A stretch of 64,000 bases of DNA from Pukyongia sp. (GCA_030148705.1 JASBSY010000006.1:1-64000), one strand, 5' to 3'. Positions 43,898 to 53,166 are shown, numbered from the stretch's first letter. Notes: a model not told the origin generated them from the letters alone. Numbers and translations: made by a program.

Positions 43898-46528
43898 TTA
43901 TTCTCGAATCAGACGCTTTATCCGATTCTCATTGGCGAATTTAAAATCTACAAAATAGACGCCCTGAACAAGACTTTCAATGTTGAGTTCGGTCCGATAT
44001 TGTGTTTTACTAAGGTCGTACGACTTAACCAACCTTCCCACCAGGTCGTATATATAAATGCTTTCTATTTTTTGCAAAAAACCATTCTCGATAAAGAGCC
44101 TGCCGTCATTTGGGTTTGGGTACATTCCAATATCGAATCCAAGCTGATTCCGAATACGTATATCAACAAGTAATTTACAGTTTGAAGTATTTCCGGCTAA
44201 ATCACTCACGCTTATTTCAATCGTATTGAATCCTGTTGTCGTTGGAGAGTCCGTGGGAGGCGACTGCTCGACCGTCAGATCGTTCGCGCAATCGTCATAA
44301 GCTGCAATATAGCCTGTGAAATCCCTGAGAGTTAATGCTTCGCCTTCGTCATAATAATGAGTAAGAAGAAGCTGCGGGCACGTTACAACCGGAGGTTCAA
44401 CGTCCTCAAATATATTTACATAACCCACATCCTGTGAAGCAATGTAACAATCCGGTGTTTCTTCTATTGAATAGATTATTTCATGGCGGCCAGCTGTCAA
44501 CTGGTTGGTATCCACAAAAAACGAGCTTCCATTTCCACTATCAATTATACCTACTCCACTGTAAACCCCTCCAATGGGTTTTCCTTCCCCTTTAAACCAC
44601 ACCAAACCGATATCCCTACACACATCCTCTTCAAACTGAAAGATTGCTTCTCTGGGGTTTTCTGTGAAATCTTCCACTTCATCGCCAATGATTGTACTGT
44701 CGCCCTGAGCAGCATAGATGCCCAAGCCGCGTTTGGCAAATGCATCCCACAAATAGCAGTCACTTTCACCACCGTAAATATTGAAATTAGCCTGCAGGAT
44801 GGCATCCCGGCCATCCACAAATCCCGGGTCGCATGGCATAAGCTTATGTGCTTCAGTAATTATAGCCATTGCCCTGATGTTCCCGGCATCGGAAGCTGTC
44901 CCGGTAAAGTTGGTAATATTCGGGTCGAAGCCATGTATATCGATCAATGCCCAACTTAGTTCCCATAAAATGTTCCCCCAGACAGCACCTACTGCATGTT
45001 TACTGCCGGGATTATCCTGAATATCCAGATAGGTAGAAGGGTTAATCGCCATGTTGGTGGAATAATAATATCGGTTTGTTCCTATACCCTCAGGCCCCTC
45101 ATTAACCAAATAATTACCATATCCTTTGGGATCGGTTCCTTGGTCCCCGGGCTTGATATTAATAATCTTGGCGTACCAATCGCTTATACCTTCCAGGAGA
45201 TTCTCTCTGTTGCGAAAGCACAAATTTGTACCGGGACCTCCAATTAGTCTGGATTGAAGGCCGTGGGTGTATTCATGGATCAACACATCCGAATCGATGG
45301 CCGCATCTCTGTTATTACAAACTCCCAGGAAAACCGTACCATTATTCCCGTCTACATGGGGGCGGTAAGAAGAACCGCAACGTCCTTCATTATGCATCAG
45401 CACGAGCATTTCATCCCCTGCAATTCCACCCCTGTCGAAGTTATTATGCTGAAAATTCCCTGCAGCCTCATCGAAACCATAGATATAAAGTAGATCATGC
45501 AGTTTATTTAGTACAAAAAAGGCATTGGTACCTGCTGCATCTGTAGAAGGGTTCTCATGCGTGTAGTTTATGTCCAACGGAAATCCGGTAAAGTCTAAGG
45601 TACTGCCTCCATTAGGGGCATACCCTTGATACATTGTCTGTAGATCAATATTATTCCCCTTGGTAATCTGATAGGTCGAACCGGGCAAGGCGTCCACCTT
45701 ATGCCAGCCATAGGGCGAAGCCACCGGGTGAGCAGGATCTACCGCAATTTCTCGGTCCCCGTAATACGGATTTTCTACCGGCCAGACGAAGGCTTCATAA
45801 CATTCTGTACACCCTGCCGGAGCATTTAAGATCAGCGGTGTGGATTTGGCCTTTGAGATATTATTCGATAGGGACTTGTTTTTATGATCCGATTCTTTTT
45901 TATCAACATGGCAATACATTGTTAGATCCTGCTGAGTTAGTATCTCAGCTGTTAAGGAATTAACCGTGCTGTGCCAATACTCCCCGCCTTTATTACTTGC
46001 TATTGCTGTTTTCCACACCAATACTATTTCCCCGGAAGGGAGCAGTTCGTAACAGAGGGATGCCTCCCTGGGCTGTTCCAGCAAATCCGATCTAAACGTG
46101 TAGTTTGTACCGGCCGCATCCACAGCTTCTAATTTCAACCGCGAGGATAAGTCGAAACCCAGAGAGGTCGCAACGTTTTTTACTGCCTCTTCAGCAGAAA
46201 TGCCCGGCTTTGATTTTCCTGAGCTTCTTGCTGAAATATTCTGAACAAAACGGAGATGATCAGACAGCAGCGTATCGCTTTTAAAATGAACCGAGGATTC
46301 AGTACCTAAAATGGGAAGCGAATTCAGGGTTTGTATAAAATATACATGATGGATTCCACTGATACTACTCGAATGTTCAGCGGAAATCGTATAATGACAA
46401 TCAGTATTCGTTAACTCACCCCTCTCCTGCAGCGAGGTAAAATAGCCCGTAAGCACATCGTCAGTTTGACCATGTAACAGTGTCCAACTCGCGAAAATTA
46501 AAGCTATTATGTACCACTTCTTTTTCAT
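43898..46528 (-). CDS. Second M36 metalloprotease with HYR domain and T9SS tail
   Basis: 876 residues with the same plan as the neighbour but shorter: signal peptide (near LLHGQ), propeptide (SGIHHVYFIQTLNSLPILG), catalytic domain with HEYTH (His418, Glu419, His422) in VLIHEYTHGLQSRLIGG, one Ig-like domain (GGVYSGVGIIDSGNGSSFF), a HYR-like domain (VVTCPQLLLTHYYDEGEAL) and a type A T9SS sorting domain (MYPNPNDGRLFIE ... KRLIRE). It lacks the lamin-tail segment and some Ig-like domains of the longer copy. Clear tandem duplicate; the copies have diverged enough that this is not a recent event. Confidence 0.95.
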   Translation of the reverse strand: MKKKWYIIALIFASWTLLHGQTDDVLTGYFTSLQERGELTNTDCHYTISAEHSSSISGIHHVYFIQTLNSLPILGTESSVHFKSDTLLSDHLRFVQNISARSSGKSKPGISAEEAVKNVATSLGFDLSSRLKLEAVDAAGTNYTFRSDLLEQPREASLCYELLPSGEIVLVWKTAIASNKGGEYWHSTVNSLTAEILTQQDLTMYCHVDKKESDHKNKSLSNNISKAKSTPLILNAPAGCTECYEAFVWPVENPYYGDREIAVDPAHPVASPYGWHKVDALPGSTYQITKGNNIDLQTMYQGYAPNGGSTLDFTGFPLDINYTHENPSTDAAGTNAFFVLNKLHDLLYIYGFDEAAGNFQHNNFDRGGIAGDEMLVLMHNEGRCGSSYRPHVDGNNGTVFLGVCNNRDAAIDSDVLIHEYTHGLQSRLIGGPGTNLCFRNRENLLEGISDWYAKIINIKPGDQGTDPKGYGNYLVNEGPEGIGTNRYYYSTNMAINPSTYLDIQDNPGSKHAVGAVWGNILWELSWALIDIHGFDPNITNFTGTASDAGNIRAMAIITEAHKLMPCDPGFVDGRDAILQANFNIYGGESDCYLWDAFAKRGLGIYAAQGDSTIIGDEVEDFTENPREAIFQFEEDVCRDIGLVWFKGEGKPIGGVYSGVGIIDSGNGSSFFVDTNQLTAGRHEIIYSIEETPDCYIASQDVGYVNIFEDVEPPVVTCPQLLLTHYYDEGEALTLRDFTGYIAAYDDCANDLTVEQSPPTDSPTTTGFNTIEISVSDLAGNTSNCKLLVDIRIRNQLGFDIGMYPNPNDGRLFIENGFLQKIESIYIYDLVGRLVKSYDLSKTQYRTELNIESLVQGVYFVDFKFANENRIKRLIRE

Positions 46529-46743
46529 AGACTAGGTTGAAAAGTCGGAGGTTTCTATTAACCTGATTACCAGACAATTTAAAGTTACGAAATTTTGGGC
46601 GGTATTGGGGATAAAACCATACTACGGATAATTCGGTGCATTTTTCATCGTCTCCTGTTCTGAATACAAATTCGATTAAGTATTTAATTATCATTTTCAC
46701 CGCCTCGTTTATTATCATTACTTTAGTTTTTTATAATTATCCT

Positions 46744-47277
46744 ATGAAACAGCCGGATGAACTAATTGCGGCCATGCAGGCCGGGGATGAAAAAGCCTTT
46801 TCCAAACTGTACAGCATGTATTCCGATGCGTTGAACGGCATTATTTACAGCATTGTTCTGGACGAAGAAATTGCCCAGGAAGTACTGCAGGATGTCTTTA
46901 TAAAGATCTGGAACAAATCGTCTTCATACAATACAACAAAAGGACGCTTCTTTACATGGATCCTCAATATTGCACGGAACAGTGCTATCGATAAGACTCG
47001 TTCAAAATCCTATAAGAATAGGAAGAAAAACCTTTCAACCTCCAATTTCGTAGATATATTGTCGTCGGCTGATGACCTCAACATAAAAACCAATGCCATC
47101 GGGATCAGAAAACTCGTGGAAGCCTTGAAACCGGCTTGTATTAAGATAATCGATCTGCTGTTTTTTAAAGGATTCACCCAGGCGGATGCCGCAAAAGAAC
47201 TGGATATCCCGCTAGGAACACTTAAAACCAGAAACCGCAATTGTATAAACGATTTACGAACTATTGTATTAGGATAA
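46744..47277 (+). CDS. ECF-type RNA polymerase sigma factor
   Basis: 177 residues from the ATG at 46744; an earlier in-frame ATG would add a hydrophobic stretch foreign to the family. Region 2 is seen in DEKAFSKLYSMYSDALNGI and EIAQEVLQDVFIKIWNKSSSY with GRFFTWILNIARNSAIDKTR; region 4 in GFTQADAAKELDIPLGTLKTR. This is sigma-70 family with the region 2/4-only layout of ECF factors. It is followed after one base by its anti-sigma gene. Its own regulon is unknown; the DUF4331/TPR operon that converges with it is a candidate. Confidence 0.93.
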   Translation: MKQPDELIAAMQAGDEKAFSKLYSMYSDALNGIIYSIVLDEEIAQEVLQDVFIKIWNKSSSYNTTKGRFFTWILNIARNSAIDKTRSKSYKNRKKNLSTSNFVDILSSADDLNIKTNAIGIRKLVEALKPACIKIIDLLFFKGFTQADAAKELDIPLGTLKTRNRNCINDLRTIVLG

Positions 47278-47278
47278 G

Positions 47279-48085
47279 ATGACTACTGATGAAATAATCG
47301 CTTCCGGAGACCTGGAATTATATGTAAGCGGATCCCTGCAAGAGAAGGAAGCAGCCGTTCTTGAACAGGCCATTGCGGACGATCCACGTCTACAGCGGGA
47401 GGTAGAGGCTATTGAAGCTTCCCTTATCACCTTAGCGTCTGGTGTTTCTCCCGGTATACCTGCCATGGTTTGGACTTATATCCTTAATTCGGTTCGAGGC
47501 GTTAAAAGGATGGAAAGCAGCAAGACCAACTGGGGCGCAATTAGCGGATGGGCAGCGGCCGTATTGGCAATTGCAGGTATCTTTTGGTTACTCAACCAAA
47601 ATGCAGGCTTGGAAGATGAGGTTCAGCTAACCACCACCGAAAATTCAAAATTGAAACAACAGTTAGACTTTACCGAAAACGAATTGGAAGCAACCGAAGA
47701 TGACCTTGCGGAAACAACCGATATCCTCGACCTAATACGATCTAAAAATTACGAGGCCTATACCCTACCGGGTAACCAGGCAGTAGCCCCTTCGGCATTT
47801 GCCAAGGTTTATTACAATGCAAAGCTGAAGGTTGCATTTATCGATTCCAGGGGACTCCCGAACGCGCCGGCCAACAACGTCTACCAGGTCTGGTCGGTAA
47901 AGCTGGATCCCTTATCGGCTGAAAGCGTAGGGTTGCTGGAAAAAGCAAGCGAAGTTACGGAAGGGTTGTATCGATTCGATAATATCCCGGACCCGGAGGC
48001 CTTCGGAATTACTCTGGAACCTGCCGGAGGTAGTGAAGCCCCTACACTAAATCAGCTTTATATACTGGGTGCCGTTTCCCCCTAA
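47279..48085 (+). CDS. Anti-sigma factor, RskA type
   Basis: 268 residues. N-terminal cytoplasmic anti-sigma domain (IIASGDLELYVSGSLQEKEA, typical helical start), one membrane helix at about residues 93-108 (GWAAAVLAIAGIFWLL), a coiled-coil segment (about 115-155, LKQQLDFTENELEATEDDLA) and a RskA C-terminal domain (about 160-268, YYNAKLKVAFIDSRGLPNAP ... YQVWSVKLDPLSAESVG). It holds the adjacent ECF sigma inactive at the membrane; release would follow an extracytoplasmic signal. Confidence 0.93.
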   Translation: MTTDEIIASGDLELYVSGSLQEKEAAVLEQAIADDPRLQREVEAIEASLITLASGVSPGIPAMVWTYILNSVRGVKRMESSKTNWGAISGWAAAVLAIAGIFWLLNQNAGLEDEVQLTTTENSKLKQQLDFTENELEATEDDLAETTDILDLIRSKNYEAYTLPGNQAVAPSAFAKVYYNAKLKVAFIDSRGLPNAPANNVYQVWSVKLDPLSAESVGLLEKASEVTEGLYRFDNIPDPEAFGITLEPAGGSEAPTLNQLYILGAVSP

Positions 48086-48106
48086 GTACAAAACCTCCCC
48101 CAAAAA

Positions 48107-48134
48107 GAAAGCGCCGCAAATTGTGGCGCTTTCA
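48107..48134. terminator. Terminator between convergent anti-sigma and TPR genes
   Basis: GAAAGCGCC-GCAAATTGT-GGCGCTTTC, a perfect 9-bp stem. The reverse strand continues TTTTTGGGG, a modest T run. It is close to the anti-sigma stop (22 nt) and 110 nt from the TPR stop. Confidence 0.65.
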
Positions 48135-48243
48135 GCTAACAAAAAAACTCTGAAACCGACTTTCGTCGGCGATCGATTCGCTGTCCGTATGGACAAACAT
48201 TCAAACCGTCTATCTTATATACGAAAGCAAGGTGTCTTTGGTT

Positions 48244-49530
48244 TTACAGTTCCTCAATTTTGGCTGCCAAAACCGGCCCTAGTTCGAAAGCAGCTTCAGC
48301 CAATTCATCCTTTGCAGCTTTCAACCTCTCGTCCAATCCATTAGCTTTATAAACAAGTGCCGAGTGATACTGAGCCATGGGTTCAAAAGTCTTTCCCTCT
48401 ACTTCGGCTTCAATTATATCCAGTGCGGTCTCGGTATTGCCGGCTTTAAGATTAGCCAGCGCCAGCAGATGATAGGTTTCGGGAGTAGCCCGGTTCTGCA
48501 CTTCCGCTTCGGCCAGTTTCATTGCCTCCTCCGGATTGCGGTCTGCCAGTATTTCGATGAGATATGCATTGTACATACTCCCGTAATTACCTTTATCAAC
48601 GGCCTCTAAAAACATATCAATTTGTACTTTCGCTTCTGCGAAGTCGTCCTCGTATTCGGCGAATTCGGCCAGCAAGAGGTAATAGTCCGGAATGCTGTGA
48701 TCCTTCATCAACTCGGTAATAATCCGGCGAGCCTCGGGTACATTCTTTTCGTGCGAATACGCTATCCAGGCTATCCCTTTTAAAACATAGGCATTATCAG
48801 GTTGTAGCTCAAGCGTTTTAAGGTAGTGCTCATAGGCATCATCAATTCGGCCGGCGTGACCATAATAATCCCCCAGATTACTGTATGTCCAGATCTTTAA
48901 ACCTTTACTGTCTCGGGATTCGGCTATGGCCTTTGCATCTTCCATATAGTTTATGGCCTCGTCGAGGTCACCCACATGATCACTCCATTTTGCCTTTCGG
49001 ATAAGGTAGTTGTAATCGGAAGTATTCTGTACTTTCTTAAGCACTTCTTCTGCTTGCTCGAATCGGCCCAGCTCCATAAATACATCGAAGAGCATCAGTT
49101 CTGTTGGACGCTTTTCCGAATTCGGGTCGTTATAAGTATCCGTCAGTAAGTTGGCGGCTTCACGGAATCGATGCTGGGAAATATAATTCCGCGCCAGAGC
49201 TCTGGCATAGATATCGGGGTGATTGGCTGAGATGGCCATTGCTTTTTTATACAGTTTTTCGGCGCTGTATAAATACTCCGATTTCCCGCTTGCTTCAAAC
49301 AGACTGGTATAGGCAGCGGCCAACGGCCCCAAATCCCCTACTCCGCTGCTGTCCGGTCGCAATCGTTGAGACCAGAACTGCACTTCGTTTAAGGCCTCTT
49401 TTTGGCTGGGCTTTTCGGTACTGACCAAATAGTTATCATAATCGGCCGGATTCGTAACTTTCGGAAGCGTTTCTTCTCCGCAGGAGAGTAGTAGCACACT
49501 GATTCCGAATAATAAAAATCTTAGTTTCAT
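48244..49530 (-). CDS. TPR-repeat lipoprotein, probable partner of the DUF4331 pair
   Basis: 428 residues. Lipoprotein signal, lipobox LLSC (Cys17). Several tetratricopeptide repeats from about residue 90 on: YLYSAEKLYKKAMAISANHP, RFREAANLLTDTY, RIDDAYEHYLKTLELQPDNA and NTETALDIIEAEVEGK. TPR proteins organise other proteins, here at the membrane. It is downstream of two DUF4331-type genes on the same strand, with a hairpin (49545-49572) between them that may reduce read-through. Confidence 0.88.
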   Translation of the reverse strand: MKLRFLLFGISVLLLSCGEETLPKVTNPADYDNYLVSTEKPSQKEALNEVQFWSQRLRPDSSGVGDLGPLAAAYTSLFEASGKSEYLYSAEKLYKKAMAISANHPDIYARALARNYISQHRFREAANLLTDTYNDPNSEKRPTELMLFDVFMELGRFEQAEEVLKKVQNTSDYNYLIRKAKWSDHVGDLDEAINYMEDAKAIAESRDSKGLKIWTYSNLGDYYGHAGRIDDAYEHYLKTLELQPDNAYVLKGIAWIAYSHEKNVPEARRIITELMKDHSIPDYYLLLAEFAEYEDDFAEAKVQIDMFLEAVDKGNYGSMYNAYLIEILADRNPEEAMKLAEAEVQNRATPETYHLLALANLKAGNTETALDIIEAEVEGKTFEPMAQYHSALVYKANGLDERLKAAKDELAEAAFELGPVLAAKIEEL

Positions 49531-49544
49531 ATCTCGATTAAAGC

Positions 49545-49572
49545 AGAAAAGAGCAACGAATTGCTCTTTTCC
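49545..49572 (-). terminator. Hairpin between the DUF4331 pair and the TPR gene
   Basis: AAAAGAGCAA-CGAA-TTGCTCTTTT is a perfect 10-bp stem with a tetraloop, starting 20 nt after the DUF4331 stop. The T run is short, so it may act as a partial terminator inside an operon. Confidence 0.65.
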
Positions 49573-49590
49573 TGTAGGTTAAACTTACAC

Positions 49591-50280
49591 TTACTGATTG
49601 GGAGCTTCTAAATAGGGAAACGGCAGTCCGAAATCCCGGTCTCCACTGTCCACACCGTCGCTGGTGAGTTGCGGAGTACCGTTGTTTCCATCAAACCGTG
49701 TACCTGTAGTACCCCCGAACATCAGGATGAGGGAAATATCGATTACGTCGTCACTAAGGGTTCTTCCTGTAAGCGCTACACCTGTATTCGGATCGAAATA
49801 GGTAGTTTGTGCATCCGGAGCAACTTGTAATGCATCGAATTGCGCCAGTACTGTAGTAAAGGTAGGAGCGTCCAATCCAAGGATGTTAGTTTCGTAATCG
49901 AGCATAACCCCCAGGGCATCTCCGTATACATCGTGATAGGCTTCCAGGGTCGCTTCAAATATCGGCTGGAATGAAGCCCTGTCTGAAACCACAGAGGTAT
50001 TGAAATTATTCTTTACGGTACCATTTCCGCTGAAAACAGTGTTGATTCCGGGTCTGCCCATTATGTCTTCCTGTGCGTACATTCCGCTAAAGTCTAAACC
50101 TTGTGCACACGGATCGCAGGCACTTCCGCCGCAATCAACTCCTTCTTCGTCTCCGTTCTGGAGGCCGTCATCGCAGGTTTCCTGTACGATCACATTCCCA
50201 TTCTCATCGTCGTCGCATTGAACAAAAAGCAGCGTCGTGAAAATTGCTAGTATTACTGTTATATATTTATATGCTTTCAT
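49591..50280 (-). CDS. DUF4331-like lipoprotein, C-terminal type
   Basis: 229 residues. Lipoprotein signal with lipobox FVQC (Cys22), then a cysteine-rich segment TCDDGLQNGDEEGVDCGGSA, common as a linker in Bacteroidota surface lipoproteins. The remainder (about 65-229: MYAQEDIMGRPGINTVFSGN, then a helical stretch and SDDVIDISLILMFGG) looks like the C-terminal part of DUF4331 proteins, where MGRP.(I/V)N.V is characteristic. It carries what the following reverse-strand neighbour (50306-51016) lacks. Function unknown. Confidence 0.75.
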   Translation of the reverse strand: MKAYKYITVILAIFTTLLFVQCDDDENGNVIVQETCDDGLQNGDEEGVDCGGSACDPCAQGLDFSGMYAQEDIMGRPGINTVFSGNGTVKNNFNTSVVSDRASFQPIFEATLEAYHDVYGDALGVMLDYETNILGLDAPTFTTVLAQFDALQVAPDAQTTYFDPNTGVALTGRTLSDDVIDISLILMFGGTTGTRFDGNNGTPQLTSDGVDSGDRDFGLPFPYLEAPNQ

Positions 50281-50305
50281 GTTTTTCTTTTTTTCGAATT
50301 ATTTT

Positions 50306-51016
50306 TTATTGCTTACGTTTTGCTGAGACCCATACATTATAAGCCGGGGGTAGTCCGTCAATGCCCACTGCGGCTCCCACGTGAGGAGGAGCTGTACCCA
50401 GCATCGAATTCGGAATCTCCACAGCTATGGCCAGGACATTCAGGTCTTCAAAGAAATCCTCTGCAGTTCCCGGAGGAAAGAATCCGTCCGGTGCGGCAGC
50501 ACCGGAAACCACTTCATTAAATCTGTTGAAATCGAAATAAAAAGCATCGCGTCTCGGACCTGCAAAGAAGTTCATCCCGTTGTTACTGCTGGTCTGAAAA
50601 TCGTCGCTGGTGGAGATTTTTACGCTGTTGCGCTCTGCAAAAACAGCAACTTCCGAATTAAGTCCCGTTTGAGAAGGAGCTGCCGGTCCGAAGAAATACA
50701 TAGAATCACCTCGTTTGATGGCCTGGATCACCAGGTCCTCTATAAAATCACCCGTATTGTCAATATTGAATTCGATTAATACGTCTTCATCGAAAACTGC
50801 ATTCTCTGTTACGGTACCTGGCGCCAAGGGGCCCTGCACGGTTGCGATAAAGACGGTCTTGTTAGGATTATCACCTTCGAAGGCATAGAAATCGGCTATA
50901 TCGGTAGTTGTCCCGGCGACTGCAGGGGCATCGATGTGGTCGGCTGCGACGAACACGATCGTAAAGAAGGCCAGAGCTACTATTGTAATCCCGGCAAAAA
51001 TTTTGGTTTTTTTCAT
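50306..51016 (-). CDS. DUF4331-family protein, N-terminal type
   Basis: 236 residues with a signal peptide (cleavage near VFVAA). It opens with ADHIDAPAVAGTTTDIADFYAFEGDNPNKT, the DUF4331 start (S/D-H-x-(D/E)-AP followed by TDI.D.Y.F), and then beta-rich segments (VFDEDVLIEFNIDNTGDF, DAFYFDFNRFNEV, LNVLAIAVEIP) ending at the point where a standard DUF4331 protein would continue with the MGRP segment found in the next gene. First gene of its operon, 24 nt before the next. Function unknown; members are often near ECF sigma systems. Confidence 0.82.
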   Translation of the reverse strand: MKKTKIFAGITIVALAFFTIVFVAADHIDAPAVAGTTTDIADFYAFEGDNPNKTVFIATVQGPLAPGTVTENAVFDEDVLIEFNIDNTGDFIEDLVIQAIKRGDSMYFFGPAAPSQTGLNSEVAVFAERNSVKISTSDDFQTSSNNGMNFFAGPRRDAFYFDFNRFNEVVSGAAAPDGFFPPGTAEDFFEDLNVLAIAVEIPNSMLGTAPPHVGAAVGIDGLPPAYNVWVSAKRKQ

Positions 51017-51178
51017 AATTATTGTTTTTTAGTATTAATTGCCTGCTTTGGTGATTATATACGACGAAATTAAGTGTATGGTTTTTTACTTCCAACTAAA
51101 GTTTTGTAAATCTGTCTTTTTTCACATAGCTTGCTGCCAGTAATATCTCTTCTAACCAACTAAAAAAAACCGACTCTC

Positions 51179-52384
51179 GTGAACCCTTCTGCCTCCGACT
51201 GGATCCCGAAATATCTTAGTCTTATCGATCCGGATTCCTTTGAAGAGAATTCGAGAACGCATGAATTTATTTATAAAAAACTGAAGGCAACGGGTTTTAT
51301 CTACGGAATTTCGCTCGAAACGGTCACCAATGATCCTCAAAGCCAGTTGAAGCTAACCCGAGAGGAGTTTACCAAGGTCAATTTGTTCCACGGGCTGTTG
51401 CATACGTATGTTGTTGAAACCAACGACCTCAACTTCGATAAGGCGCTGCTAAGTATAATTCGGTTCTATGAAGCTCTTAACAAAGCTAAAACCGGCTTTT
51501 TTAATAAGATTTCCTTCTCCTCATCAAAGTCGCAAAAGCTGGAAAAAATGTTGGCCGCGCGGATCCATGAGACCAACACTTTTCTCAATAGAGGTGTTAC
51601 GGGTGTCTTAACCTATGCACTTCTATATGTTGATATCCTGGCGTACAAGAAATCACTCCACCGACCAACTTCAGTAAAACTACATGCAGAGGAGATCGAA
51701 AAAACCGTAATTACCAGTTGTTACCTTGCATTGAGCTCAAAAAGAAAGAAGAACAAATACGACCGCTTACTAATCGATCTCTTCGAGTCTTCTGCCCTTT
51801 ACCTTGGAGATATATCAAATGCAGGAGAAATAACCTTGGATTCCCTTAAGTTTCCGGCATCGGCCGATTTGGTTGAAAAATCCTACATTCTGGATATCTG
51901 CACCATCAGCATATGGGACGACCATAAGATGGATGAGGACGAACACGAATTTCTGCTTAAGTTAACAAACCGACTGCAGCTAACCCATAAAGAAGTTGAG
52001 CAAAGTTTGGCAAGCCTGGCGAACTTTACGGCCTCTAATTCCACTTCAATAAAATTATTCGAATACGCCAACCCCGTTAAGTTATTTTATCGGCAATCGA
52101 CCGCAACCGTAAAACTCCTAATACTTCGAAATAAAAAAAGGCTGTTAAAGGAATTGGCTGAAAGCGGTGAATTGTTGTTATTGCTTACGGAATCTACGGT
52201 GCGGGAATTATCTGAAGAGGAGAAAACCAAGGTTAAGGACCAGATACTCGACATTTGCAAGACTATTCCCTCGCTCACGATTTTCCTGTTACCGGGAGGT
52301 ACGGTTTTACTGCCCATCCTAATTAAATTCATTCCGAAGTTACTGCCTTCGGCTTTTAATGAGAATAGGATAAAGAAAAAGTAA
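51179..52384 (+). CDS. LETM1-related protein, GTG start
   Basis: 401 residues. The start is GTG at 51179: the N-terminus MNPSASDWIPKYLSL matches what I recall of flavobacterial LETM1-related (biofilm-associated) proteins, and no ATG lies nearby upstream. The C-terminal region contains the LETM1 stretch IPSLTIFLLPGGTVLLPILI with KFIPKLLPSAFNENR; the rest is mostly helical. In mitochondria LETM1 concerns cation exchange; in these bacteria the role is not settled. It is divergent from the DUF4331 operon and converges with the LytTR gene, only 5 nt apart. Confidence 0.82.
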   Translation: MNPSASDWIPKYLSLIDPDSFEENSRTHEFIYKKLKATGFIYGISLETVTNDPQSQLKLTREEFTKVNLFHGLLHTYVVETNDLNFDKALLSIIRFYEALNKAKTGFFNKISFSSSKSQKLEKMLAARIHETNTFLNRGVTGVLTYALLYVDILAYKKSLHRPTSVKLHAEEIEKTVITSCYLALSSKRKKNKYDRLLIDLFESSALYLGDISNAGEITLDSLKFPASADLVEKSYILDICTISIWDDHKMDEDEHEFLLKLTNRLQLTHKEVEQSLASLANFTASNSTSIKLFEYANPVKLFYRQSTATVKLLILRNKKRLLKELAESGELLLLLTESTVRELSEEEKTKVKDQILDICKTIPSLTIFLLPGGTVLLPILIKFIPKLLPSAFNENRIKKK

Positions 52385-52389
52385 ATACC

Positions 52390-53145
52390 TTATTCCAACC
52401 AGAGTTTAAAATCCTTTACTCGTTCCCGGGCTACAATGATCTCTTGTTGGGTAAAATTGTTAAGCTTGAGCTTTAAACGACTGTTTGTGTATGAGATTAT
52501 ATCCCTGATGGCACGAATACTTATAATAAAGGTCCTGTTTACACGAAAGAAATTCTGGGGTTCCAGCTCTTCCTCCAGTTGCTCCAGCGTGGTGTCCAGC
52601 AGATAATCCCGGCCATCGGTTGTATGGGCATAGGTGCCTTTATTCTCCGAATAAAAGCATTCTATCTCGTCCACGGTAATCATCTTAATATGCTGCCCGA
52701 TCTTAGTGGTAAATCGCTTTTTATACACCCGTTCTACCGGGTTTGTAAGCAGTTTCCTGATATCGTCGAAGTTAATCTGCACATCTTTTCGCTGTGGAAT
52801 ACGGGCTTTGTATTTAGAAATGGCGGCCACCAGTTCCTCCTCATCTATAGGTTTTAAAAGGTAATCGATGCTGTTCAGCTTAAAGGCCTGTAAAGCGTAT
52901 TCGTCGAAAGCCGTGGTGAAAATTATTGCGCTGTTTACGTCCACTTCATCGAAGATCTCAAAAGACAAGCCGTCACTTAACTGTATGTCAAGGAAGATTA
53001 GGTCCGGATGTTCATTGTTTGAAAACCATTCCACGGCTTCGCCAACACTGTGAATCATCTCGTTAACGGCTACATCCTGTTTTTCGAGTAAACGCTGAAG
53101 TCTTCTGGCAGATGGTTTTTCGTCTTCGATGATAATTACGTTCAT
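52390..53145 (-). CDS. LytTR-family response regulator of the 2TM operon
   Basis: 251 residues: receiver domain with acidic E7/D8, phosphoacceptor D53 in LIFLDIQLSDG, IIFTTAFDEYA and LLKPID; LytTR domain from about 150 (FTTKIGQHIKMITVDEIECF ... RVNRTFIISIRAIRDI ... VARERVKDFKLWLE). It is the last gene of the seven-gene operon and is the expected partner of the kinase at 54571. Twenty-one nt separate it from the last 2TM gene. Confidence 0.94.
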   Translation of the reverse strand: MNVIIIEDEKPSARRLQRLLEKQDVAVNEMIHSVGEAVEWFSNNEHPDLIFLDIQLSDGLSFEIFDEVDVNSAIIFTTAFDEYALQAFKLNSIDYLLKPIDEEELVAAISKYKARIPQRKDVQINFDDIRKLLTNPVERVYKKRFTTKIGQHIKMITVDEIECFYSENKGTYAHTTDGRDYLLDTTLEQLEEELEPQNFFRVNRTFIISIRAIRDIISYTNSRLKLKLNNFTQQEIIVARERVKDFKLWLE

Positions 53146-53166
53146 ATCCTTGTAGCTCTTAAGTTG

